NCBI GenBank assembly: GCA_029219465.1
Contig: JAQXTL010000004.1
Span: forward strand, 186,001-250,000
Source: Methanobacteriaceae archaeon
Lineage (GTDB): Archaea; Methanobacteriota; Methanobacteria; Methanobacteriales; Methanobacteriaceae
Length of the DNA stretch: 64,000 nt
Direction of reading: 5' to 3'
Shown in pieces: positions 8,833-18,146 of this stretch. A program made the position numbers and the translations under genes. Numbering within the stretch: position 1 is the stretch's first letter; every line of letters begins with the position of its first letter. Below the pieces are notes generated by a model. It did not search any database and had not been told where the DNA came from. It worked only from the letters and a program-made list of their open reading frames with translations.

Positions 8833-9696
8833 CTATAACTCTGTTTCATATGCAGAATTGATAATAGTTTTATTACCAGATTTTTCTACACTTAATTTTT
8901 CAATATTTTCAGTAAATTCACTTCTGGAAGTGTTTGCAAATTCTCCAACAACAATTTTTCCTTCCAATTCTTTTGGTCTCATCCTATCTGCAGCAGATTT
9001 AAATATGGTATTTGCTTTCATAACAGCAGCCATTGCAGTAGGAGTTCTAAGTTTGTTTTTACGTCCATAATAAGTTGGACATTGAGTTACAACCTCAATA
9101 AATGAAAAACCAGGATTTTTCAATCCGTCTTTAATGGAAGTTACTAAGTTTTCCATTTGTACAGTAGTCCATCTTGCAGAGTAAGTTGCACCAGCAGCTG
9201 CAACGAGTTCTGCTAAGTTAAATGGAGTATCTTGATTACCGTAAGGAGCAGTAGTTCCAAAACTACCTTTAGGAGATGTAGGACTGATTTGACCTCCAGT
9301 CATACCGTAAATATTGTTGTTGATACAAATTACGGTTAAATTAATATTTCTTCTAGCTGCATGGATTAAATGATTACCACCAATTGAAGCAGCATCTCCG
9401 TCACCAGTAAATACAACAACATCTAAACCTTTGTTTGCTGTTTTTAAACCGGTAGCGAAACTTAATGCTCTTCCATGAGTAGTGTGTAAAGAATCACATT
9501 TTAAGTATCCTGGAATTCTTGAAGAACATCCAATTCCAGAAACCATTGCAACATTATCAAAGTCAACATCTGCTTTTTCCATAGCTGCAAGAAATGCGTT
9601 AATAATAGCTCCATTTCCACAACCTGGGCAGAAAATGTGAGGTAATCTGTCTTCTCTTAAGTATGGGAGAAATCTATTTTGTTTTTCTTGAGACAT
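8833..9696 (-). CDS. korB: 2-oxoglutarate:ferredoxin oxidoreductase, beta subunit (TPP-binding)
   Basis: KorB binds thiamin diphosphate and an iron-sulfur cluster. The 287-residue chain shows FCPGCGNGAI near residue 22, SGIGCSSR near 53, and the TPP/Mg motif beginning GDGDAASIGGNH near 97 and closing with NNNIYGMTGGQ near 126. It also has QCPTYYGRKN near 201. It is 1 bp from korA and 9 bp from korC in one operon. Confidence 0.95.
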   Translation of the reverse strand: MSQEKQNRFLPYLREDRLPHIFCPGCGNGAIINAFLAAMEKADVDFDNVAMVSGIGCSSRIPGYLKCDSLHTTHGRALSFATGLKTANKGLDVVVFTGDGDAASIGGNHLIHAARRNINLTVICINNNIYGMTGGQISPTSPKGSFGTTAPYGNQDTPFNLAELVAAAGATYSARWTTVQMENLVTSIKDGLKNPGFSFIEVVTQCPTYYGRKNKLRTPTAMAAVMKANTIFKSAADRMRPKELEGKIVVGEFANTSRSEFTENIEKLSVEKSGNKTIINSAYETEL

Positions 9697-9697
9697 T

Positions 9698-10816
9698 TTA
9701 GTTTCCTCCTATTTTATCAATTTCATCTAATATTTCATCAGGAGTAGGTAATAATCCACCGATTTTTCCTAATAAATGAACATTTTTATCGTTAATTACA
9801 CGGTCAACTTCATAATACATTTGACCTAAATTCATCTCAACAACTAACACATCACTTGCATTAGCAGTTAATTCTTGGATTTGTTCAACAGGGAACGGCC
9901 ATGGAGTATCAATTTTGATGTAACCTACTTTTTTGTCTGTTTTACCGACTGCTTCAACAACAGATCTAACAGGTGCACCGTATGAAATAATTACAACATC
10001 TGCATCTTCACAGTTTTTACTTTGTACAGAGCAGATTTTATCCCTATTCATTAAAACTTTATTACAAATTCTTTTTATAAGAGTTTCATGAGTTTCAGGA
10101 GTATTTGTATCTGGATATCCTCTCTCATCGTGAGTAAGACCAGTTATGTGAACATCAAATCCATCACCAAATGCTGGCATTGGAGTTGTTCCATTTTCAA
10201 CATGTTTGAATGGTAAATAATCATCAGTTTTCTCAGGTCTGGTTCTTGCAACAATTTCAATTTCATCTGGAATTGTTATTTTTTCTCTCATATGTCCAAT
10301 AACTTCATCAGCCATTACGAAAACTGGAACTCTATATTCTTCAGCCAAATTAAATGCTTTGATTGTGAAATCAAAGAACTCTTGAACGCTTGAAGGAGAT
10401 AATGCGATAGGTTCATAATCACCATGTGAACCCCAACGAGCTTGCATCATATCAGCCTGTGCAGCCATTGTTGGTTGAGCAGTAGATGGAGAACCTCTTT
10501 GAACATTAACAATAACCATAGGTGTTTCAGTCATGAAAGCATAACCGATATTTTCCTGCATTAATGAAATACCAGGACCAGAAGTAGCAGTCATTGATTT
10601 TGCTCCACCCCAGGAAGCACCAATAATTGCACCTGCTGAAGCAATTTCATCTTCCATTTGAACAAATGATCCACCGACTTTTGGCAATTCAATAGATAAA
10701 TTTTCAGCAATTTCAGTAGATGGAGTAATAGGATAACCTGCAAAGAATCTGCAACCTGCAGCTATTGCTCCTTTAGCACATGCTTCATTTCCTTGAACAA
10801 AAAATTCTTCAGCCAT
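9698..10816 (-). CDS. korA: 2-oxoglutarate:ferredoxin oxidoreductase, alpha subunit
   Basis: KorA is the large subunit (372 residues) with the pyrimidine-binding half of the active site. Clear motifs are GCRFFAGYPITPSTEIAE, QMEDEIASAGAIIGAS, TATSGPGISLMQENIGYA, and RGSPSTAQPTMAAQADMMQA. GGGTG lies 6 bases before ATG 10816. The upstream GTG at 10825 is part of that site and overlaps the korD stop. The gene begins 2 bp after korD. Confidence 0.95.
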   Translation of the reverse strand: MAEEFFVQGNEACAKGAIAAGCRFFAGYPITPSTEIAENLSIELPKVGGSFVQMEDEIASAGAIIGASWGGAKSMTATSGPGISLMQENIGYAFMTETPMVIVNVQRGSPSTAQPTMAAQADMMQARWGSHGDYEPIALSPSSVQEFFDFTIKAFNLAEEYRVPVFVMADEVIGHMREKITIPDEIEIVARTRPEKTDDYLPFKHVENGTTPMPAFGDGFDVHITGLTHDERGYPDTNTPETHETLIKRICNKVLMNRDKICSVQSKNCEDADVVIISYGAPVRSVVEAVGKTDKKVGYIKIDTPWPFPVEQIQELTANASDVLVVEMNLGQMYYEVDRVINDKNVHLLGKIGGLLPTPDEILDEIDKIGGN

Positions 10817-10818
10817 TT

Positions 10819-11091
10819 CTAACACCCACTTTTTCCTTTTGTGAATTTAGGATTAAAATTATGATTATTGTCATCATTCATCCACCAGTTTTCAGGCAAA
10901 TCTACAGTAATAGCCTGATCAGGACATGCAACTTCACAAGTACCGCACTTGTTACATCTTTCTTCAAATTTAACGAAAGGTAATTGCACTCCTTTTTTAT
11001 TAATTTCTGAGGATATTGCATATACATTTGCATGACACATGAATAAGCAAAGATGACATCCTTTACACAAATTTTCATCTATAATAATCAA
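10819..11091 (-). CDS. korD: 2-oxoglutarate:ferredoxin oxidoreductase, delta (2[4Fe-4S] ferredoxin) subunit
   Basis: KorD is the ferredoxin-like electron-transfer subunit. Two cluster motifs are visible, CKGCHLCLFMCHANV near residue 9 and CNKCGTCEVACPDQA near 46. The first has CMCH in place of the usual CP. The start codon is TTG at 11091, supported by GGAG eight bases upstream. It is the first gene of korDABC-sucC. A 165-bp AT-rich region with TATA-like sequence separates it from ugd. Confidence 0.93.
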   Translation of the reverse strand: MIIIDENLCKGCHLCLFMCHANVYAISSEINKKGVQLPFVKFEERCNKCGTCEVACPDQAITVDLPENWWMNDDNNHNFNPKFTKGKSGC

Positions 11092-11256
11092 TCTTGAATC
11101 TCCTAATAAATTATATAAATAAATTTATAATGTAATATATGTTTGTAAATAAACATTTAAATATATTATGTAAAATTATGATAAATTAATGAAAAAAATT
11201 AAAATATACTCTTTTTATGAAGAGAAATGACAATATTAACTTCACCATGGATTTTT

Positions 11257-12579
11257 TTAACATCCAATTTGATACAATTCAAACCCATTTTGAATTATCT
11301 TTTTATTGTAAATGTTTCTACCATCAAAAATAATTTTTTGATTTAAATCATTACCTAAATCTTCAAAATTAGGATTTCTGAATTCTTCCCATTCAGTAAT
11401 TAATATTAATGCATCACAACCACTTGCACAATCATGTCTGTTATCACAAAACTCAATTGAATCCAAATATTTATCATCAATTGTCTTTTTAAATTCATCA
11501 GATGCTTTTGGATCATATGCTTTAATTTTTCCGCCTTTTTCAATAATATCCCTAACTACAACAAGTGATGTAGCTTCACGCACATCATCAGTACCAGGTT
11601 TGAATGAAAGACCCCAAATACTGAAAGTAAGGCCGGATAAATCCGCACCAAATCTATCAATTACCTTGTTTACAATGATGCTTTTTTGAGCATTATTAAC
11701 CTCTTCAACACTAGGTAATATCCTTGGATTATATCCATTCAATTTGGATGTTTGGATTAAAGCACGTACATCTTTTGGAAAGCAAGACCCTCCATAGCCA
11801 CAGCCAGCATAGATAAAATCAAAACCGATTCTGCTGTCACTGCCAATACCCAAACGCACATCCTTAACATTAGCATCAACACGTTCACAGATATTAGCTA
11901 TTTCATTCATAAATGATATTTTAGTAGCAAGCATTGCATTTGCAACATATTTAGTCATTTCAGAACTTCTAATATCCATTGTTACAAAACGGTCATGGTT
12001 TAAAACAAATGGAGAATACAATTCTTTTAAAATAGCAATGCTTTCATCATTATCTGCACCAATAACAACCCTATCAGGATGTAAACAGTCTTCAATAGCT
12101 TTTCCCTCTTTTAAAAATTCAGGATTAGATGCAATAGCTATTTTAATATTTGAGTTATTTTCTCTTAAAATACTCATAATATGTTTCCTAACTGCTTCAC
12201 ATGTACCAACAGGAACAGTAGACTTTATTACAACAAGTGAATCTCCTGACAGATTATTTGCAATATCTGATGCTGCAGAGAATATGTAATCTAAATTAGC
12301 ACTGCCATCTTCAGCCATAGGAGTACCAACAGCGATAAAAATAATATTAGAATCATTTAATGCTTCACGAATATCAGTTGTAAAAATTAAATCGTTTTTC
12401 TCTTGGGATTCTCTTACGATAGTCTCCAGATGAGGTTCAAATATTGGCAAAACATTATTTTTAAGCCCATTAATCTTTTGCTCATCAATATCTACACAAT
12501 AAACCTTATTACCCATTTTAGAAAAACATGCTCCAGTTACAAGGCCAACATATCCAGTTCCAATTACAGTAATATTCAT
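11257..12579 (-). CDS. UDP-glucose/UDP-sugar 6-dehydrogenase
   Basis: Enzymes of this family oxidise a UDP-sugar at C6 to a uronic acid with NAD, supplying precursors for surface polysaccharide. The 440-residue protein has GTGYVGLVTGACFSKMG at the N-terminus. It also has VGTPM near residue 90, KSTVPVGTC near 121, and the catalytic Cys in GCGYGGSCFPKDVRAL near 258. The C-terminal domain has WGLSFKPGTDDVREA. Start is ATG 12579 (MNITVIG); the upstream GTGGAT looks like its ribosome site. It is 20 bp after a glycosyltransferase gene. Substrate (UDP-glucose or UDP-ManNAc) cannot be fixed from sequence. Confidence 0.92.
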   Translation of the reverse strand: MNITVIGTGYVGLVTGACFSKMGNKVYCVDIDEQKINGLKNNVLPIFEPHLETIVRESQEKNDLIFTTDIREALNDSNIIFIAVGTPMAEDGSANLDYIFSAASDIANNLSGDSLVVIKSTVPVGTCEAVRKHIMSILRENNSNIKIAIASNPEFLKEGKAIEDCLHPDRVVIGADNDESIAILKELYSPFVLNHDRFVTMDIRSSEMTKYVANAMLATKISFMNEIANICERVDANVKDVRLGIGSDSRIGFDFIYAGCGYGGSCFPKDVRALIQTSKLNGYNPRILPSVEEVNNAQKSIIVNKVIDRFGADLSGLTFSIWGLSFKPGTDDVREATSLVVVRDIIEKGGKIKAYDPKASDEFKKTIDDKYLDSIEFCDNRHDCASGCDALILITEWEEFRNPNFEDLGNDLNQKIIFDGRNIYNKKIIQNGFELYQIGC

Positions 12580-12599
12580 ATTATCCACATTTTAATTGA

Positions 12600-14840
12600 T
12601 TAATCACGAAACTTCTTTAACACAGTTTTAGGTTTTCTAAATACTCCAGTTAACTTCCAGCTTGTTGAATTTAAAATTTCTTTATTTAGTTTTTGAGCTT
12701 TTTTAAGATCTTTTTTAAGTTTTTTATTCTTTTTAGTTAACTTCTTAATCTTTTTAGTTAACTTCTTATTCTTTTTAGATAATTTTTTGTTCTTTTCAGA
12801 CAATTTAATATTCCTTTCAGCAAAATCTTTAATCATATCTGATGATTTTTTATTAAAACTTCTCAAATCATCAACAGTACTTTTTAAATCATCAATTTGA
12901 AGTTTATAATCCTCAAATTCATATTCTTTAACTGAATTAGCTTTTAATACTAAATTATATCTGTTTAATTTAATACCACTGACAAGTTCGTTATCCTCTA
13001 AATTCAAATTAGAGAATACTTCTTTTGCTCTAGTGAGATATTCCTCTGAATTAGTGGAAACCATATATGCAATAATATGTGAAATGGTAAACAATTCAAA
13101 TTCATTTTTAAAATCTGAAGTGCAGTTTTCTTTTTTTAATATGTTTTCTACAATATCTATAATTCTAAAAATATCCTTACCATTAGATGCAGTGTTATTT
13201 ACTGAGTTTGGATTATATTTATACTCGTATAAATGTTCTGGAACATAAGATATTTTATTTGCCCTTAACATGGATTTAATATGGAAAGGAACATCATCAA
13301 ATGCAATTCCTAAATCAAACAAGAAATCATCATATGAATCTAAAAACTCTTTTTTATAAAGTTTGTTCCAAGGTGCAAAATAACTGTTTAATACATCTTT
13401 TTTAACGTCCATGCAATTAAAAACAAATCTATTGAAATTAACATCATCAAACATTGTTTCAAAATAAAAACTGCAATCAATGTTATAATTTGAGTCTCCA
13501 GTATCTGATACCTTCTTAAAATTACATATTACCAAATCAGAACCGTTAGTTATAATGTTTCTATAAAGCATTTCAAGAGCATTAGGTAAAATATAATCAT
13601 CAGGATCAAAGAAGTAAATATAATCTCCTTTAGCTTCTGTTATTGCACGGTTTCTTGCAGATCCACAACCACCATTTTCTTTATTGATTATTTTAACACG
13701 AGAGTCCTTAGAAGCAAAATCTTCTAAAATAGCTAAAGAATTATCTGGTGATCCGTCATTAACACAAATAAGCTCAATATCATCAAAGGTTTGATTTAAA
13801 ACACTTGGAATAGATTCATCAAGGAATTTTTCCGCATTATAAACTGGAATAAGAACAGAAATTCTAGGTTTATCTGGGATTTTATTAAGTTTCATAGAGC
13901 CATTATCAAAATCAAGATAATCATCACTTTCAAAATCAAATGAATCTATTAAATCCTGATTATCTTTATATTTAAAGTAGAAATATTCTTCAGCAGCTCT
14001 TAAATTATCAGGATCATCTGCAAAAACTTCCCTATATGCAGTTAACATGTCACTTGCACTATCAATACCCATCATATCAATAAAACCAAGCATTGCATAT
14101 CTGAATTCATGGCGAATATCATCAAATTTAGAATCATTTAGATAATTAAAAACCATCTTATAATGCATTACTGTGTCTCTGCGTTTTCTGTAGGTATTGC
14201 ACTGTTTAGCCCCATTAATATAAAAATATGCGTAAACATCAGCAGGTGCCGTATAAACCCTATTAACCTTGGATAACACTTCAGCTAAAAATACAGGGTC
14301 TTGACCTCTTAATAAATCCGGGAAAATAATATTATTGTCTTTTAAGAAGCTTTTTTTGAAAATATTTTTATAAAAAGACCATGGAATACCGTATTCTTCA
14401 GGTAAAATAGATCCGAATTCTTCAAAGTAATCGAATTTTTCAAATGGTGATAGTTCATCATTTTCATTGACTAGTTTAATATTTCCTGAAACCATATCTG
14501 CATTATTTTCACTAGCTGCAAAATATAATTTTTCTAGTGCATCATCATCAATGAAAAAGTCATCAGCATCAAGAAAACCTATGTATTCTCCTTCAGCACA
14601 CTCAATACCATAATTTCTTGCCTTACCAGAACCCTGATTTGTTTGAGAATAAACTTTAATAAACTCATATTTTTCACAATAACTTTCTAAAATCTCCAAA
14701 CTATTATCTGTGGAACCATCATTAACACAAACAAGCTCAATATCATCTAAAGTCTGGCTTAAAACACTATTAATAGATTTATCCAAACGATCAGCATCAT
14801 TATAAACCGGCATAATAACTGAAATTTTAACCATATGCAT
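12600..14840 (-). CDS. tandem family-2 glycosyltransferase with basic C-terminal coiled coil
   Basis: This 746-residue protein carries two GT2 (GT-A fold) domains. The first has VSVIMPVYNDADR-type start at residues 5-16, CVNDGSTDNS and a FLDADDFF DXD motif. The second starts near residue 327 with ISVLIPVYN and has CVNDGSPDNS and FFDPDDYI. Residues 681-715 are a Lys-rich heptad repeat. The tail STSWKLTGVFRKP resembles ends of other polysaccharide glycosyltransferases. It likely adds two sugars in surface glycan assembly and sits upstream of the UDP-sugar dehydrogenase. The sugars are unknown. The start could also be the Met two codons downstream. Confidence 0.88.
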   Translation of the reverse strand: MHMVKISVIMPVYNDADRLDKSINSVLSQTLDDIELVCVNDGSTDNSLEILESYCEKYEFIKVYSQTNQGSGKARNYGIECAEGEYIGFLDADDFFIDDDALEKLYFAASENNADMVSGNIKLVNENDELSPFEKFDYFEEFGSILPEEYGIPWSFYKNIFKKSFLKDNNIIFPDLLRGQDPVFLAEVLSKVNRVYTAPADVYAYFYINGAKQCNTYRKRRDTVMHYKMVFNYLNDSKFDDIRHEFRYAMLGFIDMMGIDSASDMLTAYREVFADDPDNLRAAEEYFYFKYKDNQDLIDSFDFESDDYLDFDNGSMKLNKIPDKPRISVLIPVYNAEKFLDESIPSVLNQTFDDIELICVNDGSPDNSLAILEDFASKDSRVKIINKENGGCGSARNRAITEAKGDYIYFFDPDDYILPNALEMLYRNIITNGSDLVICNFKKVSDTGDSNYNIDCSFYFETMFDDVNFNRFVFNCMDVKKDVLNSYFAPWNKLYKKEFLDSYDDFLFDLGIAFDDVPFHIKSMLRANKISYVPEHLYEYKYNPNSVNNTASNGKDIFRIIDIVENILKKENCTSDFKNEFELFTISHIIAYMVSTNSEEYLTRAKEVFSNLNLEDNELVSGIKLNRYNLVLKANSVKEYEFEDYKLQIDDLKSTVDDLRSFNKKSSDMIKDFAERNIKLSEKNKKLSKKNKKLTKKIKKLTKKNKKLKKDLKKAQKLNKEILNSTSWKLTGVFRKPKTVLKKFRD
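12696..12800 (-). repeat. in-frame 21-bp tandem repeat encoding Lys-rich heptads
   Basis: Five heptads of the form (S/T)KKxKKL are encoded, clearest in SKKNKKLTKKIKKLTKKNKK. Each has Leu at the same position and five or more positive charges over two heptads. It would form a strongly basic coiled coil at the C-terminus of the glycosyltransferase and may bind anionic polymer or membrane. Confidence 0.75.
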
Positions 14841-14949
14841 CCCAATAAAAAATAACTTCTTAATGAATAATTATGATTTCACAAATATTTAAATATTGAT
14901 AAATAATTATAAGATATTTTTGAATTTTATTCAATAATTCAATTTAACG

Positions 14950-15960
14950 TTAAGGCAATATTTTCTTCATTAAAGGAATTTTACGCAATAAATGAATTAT
15001 TAAAACACAAACTCCAAATATTAAAAATGGAGCAGAAATCCTGTAAATAATTGACTTTGTATTTAATGAAAAAACTTTAACAATAATTCTTAAGACATAC
15101 CAGTGAATCAAGTAAATACCAAATGTATAATTTCTTAAGAAATTAACCAGATTATTTACTTTTAAATTACCCATAATTTTATTTAAATCATATTTTATAA
15201 ATGTAAAAATACCAACAGAGTATAAAACAGCAGGTAAATTTGCATATCCTTTATATAAATAGCTTATTTCACCAGCAGCCATTGATGCATAGTATGTTCC
15301 AGCAAAATGCATAATTAATCCAATTACTGCAAATAAATATAGGAAATATCTTTTTTGTTTGGAGATTTCATAATTATGCAATAAATATCCTACTAATGTA
15401 TAAAACAATAAATTAGAAACAACACCTAGAGATATAGAATAAGAAAGACCAATATTAAATACATTATTTAAAAAAGGAACTGCTACATTAATAATAAATC
15501 CCAATACAACAATATAAGTGAAAATATCTTTTCTTTTTTCAGTTGGAATTAATGCAAATAAAGGTATTGTCAGATATGCGCAAAATAAAGGAATGAAAAA
15601 CCAATAAACATTAACCAGATTACCATTTAATAATCCATTAAGAATATATGTGATATTGACATTAGATGGTAAAACAGATTGTAAATACCATATTTGAAAT
15701 GCTAAACCTAAAAAACTCCATACAATATAAGGAATAAGTGTCTTATTAATTCTTTTGGTAAAATATTCTCTTAGCGAATATTTTTTATTAAAATCAATTA
15801 GCATTGCTCCAGAAATCATGAAAAATACTGGAACAGCAAAATAAAAAACACATTCAATCATATTAGCTGTAATCCAATATCTTCCAGTTGAACTAAATTG
15901 CCAAAAACAATCGTTCACATGAAGAAAAACAACTGCCAGTGCAGATATCACACTTGCCAA
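14950..15960 (-). CDS. acyltransferase 3 family membrane protein
   Basis: These integral membrane enzymes O-acylate surface sugars. The chain is about 336 residues with roughly ten hydrophobic segments, including VFFMISGAMLID near residue 44, a family signature. It also has LIPYIVWSFLG, and a C-terminal GIYLIHWYVLRIIVK. The reading frame extends upstream of the TTG at 15960 with the conserved-looking NKTIDYISLASV, but there is no ATG or GTG before a stop. A GGTGAT ribosome-like site is followed by ATT codons in frame near 15998-16008. The true start may therefore be ATT upstream, or TTG 15960. It probably belongs with the polysaccharide genes downstream. Confidence 0.85.
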   Translation of the reverse strand: MASVISALAVVFLHVNDCFWQFSSTGRYWITANMIECVFYFAVPVFFMISGAMLIDFNKKYSLREYFTKRINKTLIPYIVWSFLGLAFQIWYLQSVLPSNVNITYILNGLLNGNLVNVYWFFIPLFCAYLTIPLFALIPTEKRKDIFTYIVVLGFIINVAVPFLNNVFNIGLSYSISLGVVSNLLFYTLVGYLLHNYEISKQKRYFLYLFAVIGLIMHFAGTYYASMAAGEISYLYKGYANLPAVLYSVGIFTFIKYDLNKIMGNLKVNNLVNFLRNYTFGIYLIHWYVLRIIVKVFSLNTKSIIYRISAPFLIFGVCVLIIHLLRKIPLMKKILP

Positions 15961-16114
15961 ACTAATATAATCAATTGTTTTATTTGAATTAATAATATCA
16001 CCATTAGAGTTTAAAATGTAACTTTAGTTAATAAATATGTAATAATGAAATATAAATAAAATCCTATTTTCATACTAAAAAATTTATTAAAAAAATAATA
16101 CAATAAAATTAATT

Positions 16115-16606
16115 ATGAAACATTTAACAACACCAATTAGCGAAGAAGACATTTCATCACTTAATGTAGGTGATAAAGTCACTATTTCTGGAACAATTTA
16201 TACAGGACGTGACGCTGCACTTCCACAGTTAGTTAATCTAATTAAAGAAGATAAAGTACCATTTGATTTGAATGGAAGTGTTATAATGCATACTGCTTTT
16301 AGTGATGCTGGAATTGCTCCAACAACAAGTAGTAAAGTAGAAATTGAATCCACAATACCTTTTTTAAGTGAAAACGGCGTTAAAATACATATTGGAAAAG
16401 GAATGTTAAATGATAATACAATAAAAGAGCTTGATAAAAACAATTCTATTTTTGTAATTACTCCACCAGTTGCTGCACTTCTTACAAGCAAGGTTTTAGA
16501 AAAAAAATGTGTTCTTTTTGAAAACGAAGGAATGGAAGCTATGTTTGAGTTAAAAGTAGAAAAAATTCCTGGAATTGTAGCTATTAATAATGGTTTAAAG
16601 ATTTAA
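16115..16606 (+). CDS. fumarate hydratase class I, beta (C-terminal domain) subunit
   Basis: This 163-residue protein is the beta part of the two-subunit archaeal class I fumarase, which hydrates fumarate/malate in the reductive branch. Key stretches are LNVGDKVTISGTIYTGRDAA, GIAPTTSSKVE and an IHIGKGML turn. The alpha (4Fe-4S) subunit is not in the window. It may be single-gene, ending at an A-run. Confidence 0.9.
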   Translation: MKHLTTPISEEDISSLNVGDKVTISGTIYTGRDAALPQLVNLIKEDKVPFDLNGSVIMHTAFSDAGIAPTTSSKVEIESTIPFLSENGVKIHIGKGMLNDNTIKELDKNNSIFVITPPVAALLTSKVLEKKCVLFENEGMEAMFELKVEKIPGIVAINNGLKI

Positions 16607-16633
16607 AAAAAAAGTGAATTGAGAAGAATAGAA

Positions 16634-17368
16634 TTATTCTTCTTCAGCTTCTTCGTCAGCTTCTTCTTTTTTCTCGAATTCGTCAACGAAGTTAACTTTA
16701 GTAATTTCATCAATGTTATCCCAGATGTCTTTAGCAATTCTGAATCTTGCAAATGTAACATCCATGTAGGATTTTTGATCGAATTTAGCCATTTCATCTA
16801 ATTTGATGTTTGCTACACCATCAACGATGTCAATTTCGGTTTTTTCGATGTCCATGTTAGGGTTGGAGTAGTGTAATTCAATCATACTTTTGATTTTTTC
16901 TTCTTCATCAGCAATGATTTCAGTTACTTCAACATCGTAAACTAAGTCTTTTCCTGCTAATTCGTGGTTGAAATCAACTTTTACTCTTCCACCATTTACG
17001 GTTAAGATTTTTCCAGTGGTTCCTTCGGATTGGATTTTCATACCTGGGAAAGGAGTCATACCTTGTTTTTTGAATTCTTTCATAGGTACTAATTGAACCA
17101 TTTTAGGATCTCTAGGACCAAATGCGTTGTCAGCATCTACTTCAACGTGTTTGGTTTCTCCTTCTTCTAATCCGATGATTGCTTCTTCGATAGCAGGTAA
17201 TAAGTGGTTTCCACCTACAACAATTGGGATTGGTTTATAAGTTTTGTTTTCATCAAAAAGTCCAACTTCTTGTGCAACTTCATCATAAGTAGTGTCGAAT
17301 ACTTCTTCAGTGTCTTTAACTTTACCGGTAAAATTTACTCTTACAAAATCTCCGTTATCTACAGCCAT
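16634..17368 (-). CDS. long-type archaeal FKBP peptidyl-prolyl isomerase/chaperone
   Basis: This 244-residue FKBP catalyses prolyl cis-trans isomerisation and has chaperone activity in the cytosol. The FKBP core begins [22 protein letters not shown], followed by [21 protein letters not shown]. An insert-in-flap (IF) domain holds [15 protein letters not shown] and a [17 protein letters not shown] segment. A C-terminal domain after residue 160 ends in an acidic Glu-rich tail. Length matches SlyD-like archaeal long FKBPs. Confidence 0.92.
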   Translation of the reverse strand: MAVDNGDFVRVNFTGKVKDTEEVFDTTYDEVAQEVGLFDENKTYKPIPIVVGGNHLLPAIEEAIIGLEEGETKHVEVDADNAFGPRDPKMVQLVPMKEFKKQGMTPFPGMKIQSEGTTGKILTVNGGRVKVDFNHELAGKDLVYDVEVTEIIADEEEKIKSMIELHYSNPNMDIEKTEIDIVDGVANIKLDEMAKFDQKSYMDVTFARFRIAKDIWDNIDEITKVNFVDEFEKKEEADEEAEEE

Positions 17369-17540
17369 AGTAAATACGCTCCTTAATAATTTTGATTAAA
17401 TAATCTTATTAATAAATATAACATAGCATCAAGTGAAATATTAAATAACTTTTCCCTTCACACTAGAATATACAACAAATAATTATATTTTTTTTACTTT
17501 ATATATTATACTGTTGAAAATTAAAAATTGGACAATTAAT

Positions 17541-17969
17541 TCATAAATTAATTAAAATTAATCCAATCATACAAGTAACAATACCTAATATCTCTCGAAG
17601 AGAAACATTTTCTTTGTATAAAAAGTATCCAACAACAATCAATACACATGCAAGTCCAATATTAGCTACAACAGTTGCATTACTTACCTGCCAACCAGCA
17701 CGATATACAAAAACATAACCTACTTCCAAACCAACAAGAGCAAATGCCAAAATAATAGATGTCCAGTTTACTTTGGATAATTCAGAAGCGACATTCTCAG
17801 GCCTTGCCATGAATACAAAAATAATAGCTGAAACAATTGCAGAAATAATATATGTTACCATCAATGCAGCAAATGGATTAACATCAGCAGGTGTTGATTT
17901 CATACAAATATTATAAAAAGTATTAGATGCAATAACAACTAAAATTGGCCAAATCAAATTCCACTCCAT
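17541..17969 (-). CDS. half-size EamA/DMT-superfamily transporter
   Basis: This 142-residue protein has about five hydrophobic segments, for example LIWPILVVIASNTFYNICMK, ALMVTYIISAIVSAIIFVF and a VANIGLACVLIVVGYFLYKEN ending. The last motif (Y..KE..S..) is typical of one EamA repeat. Most family members have two repeats, so this would act as a dimer. The substrate is unknown. It has a single-gene context. Confidence 0.75.
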   Translation of the reverse strand: MEWNLIWPILVVIASNTFYNICMKSTPADVNPFAALMVTYIISAIVSAIIFVFMARPENVASELSKVNWTSIILAFALVGLEVGYVFVYRAGWQVSNATVVANIGLACVLIVVGYFLYKENVSLREILGIVTCMIGLILINL

Positions 17970-18097
17970 ATTTTCCCCCCATATTAAATCAATACACGAT
18001 TTTTAAAACTACAAATTCAAAATAATGCAGTATTGAGCAATATAATAATTTTCTTTTAACTAGTATATTAATATAATTTTTAAATAATTTAGGCATA

Positions 18098-18133
18098 CCA
18101 AAATATTATATATGTTGGATTACAATATATTGG
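18098..18133. promoter_or_regulatory. promoter with an inverted repeat around its TATA box
   Basis: Left arm CCAAAATATT (18098-18107) and right arm AATATATTGG (18124-18133) are inverted copies with one mismatch. TATATATG lies between them. It sits directly upstream of the broken adhesin-like gene (start 18147). A dimeric repressor site is possible but unproven. Confidence 0.4.
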
Positions 18134-18146
18134 TAGAGGCAAATTG

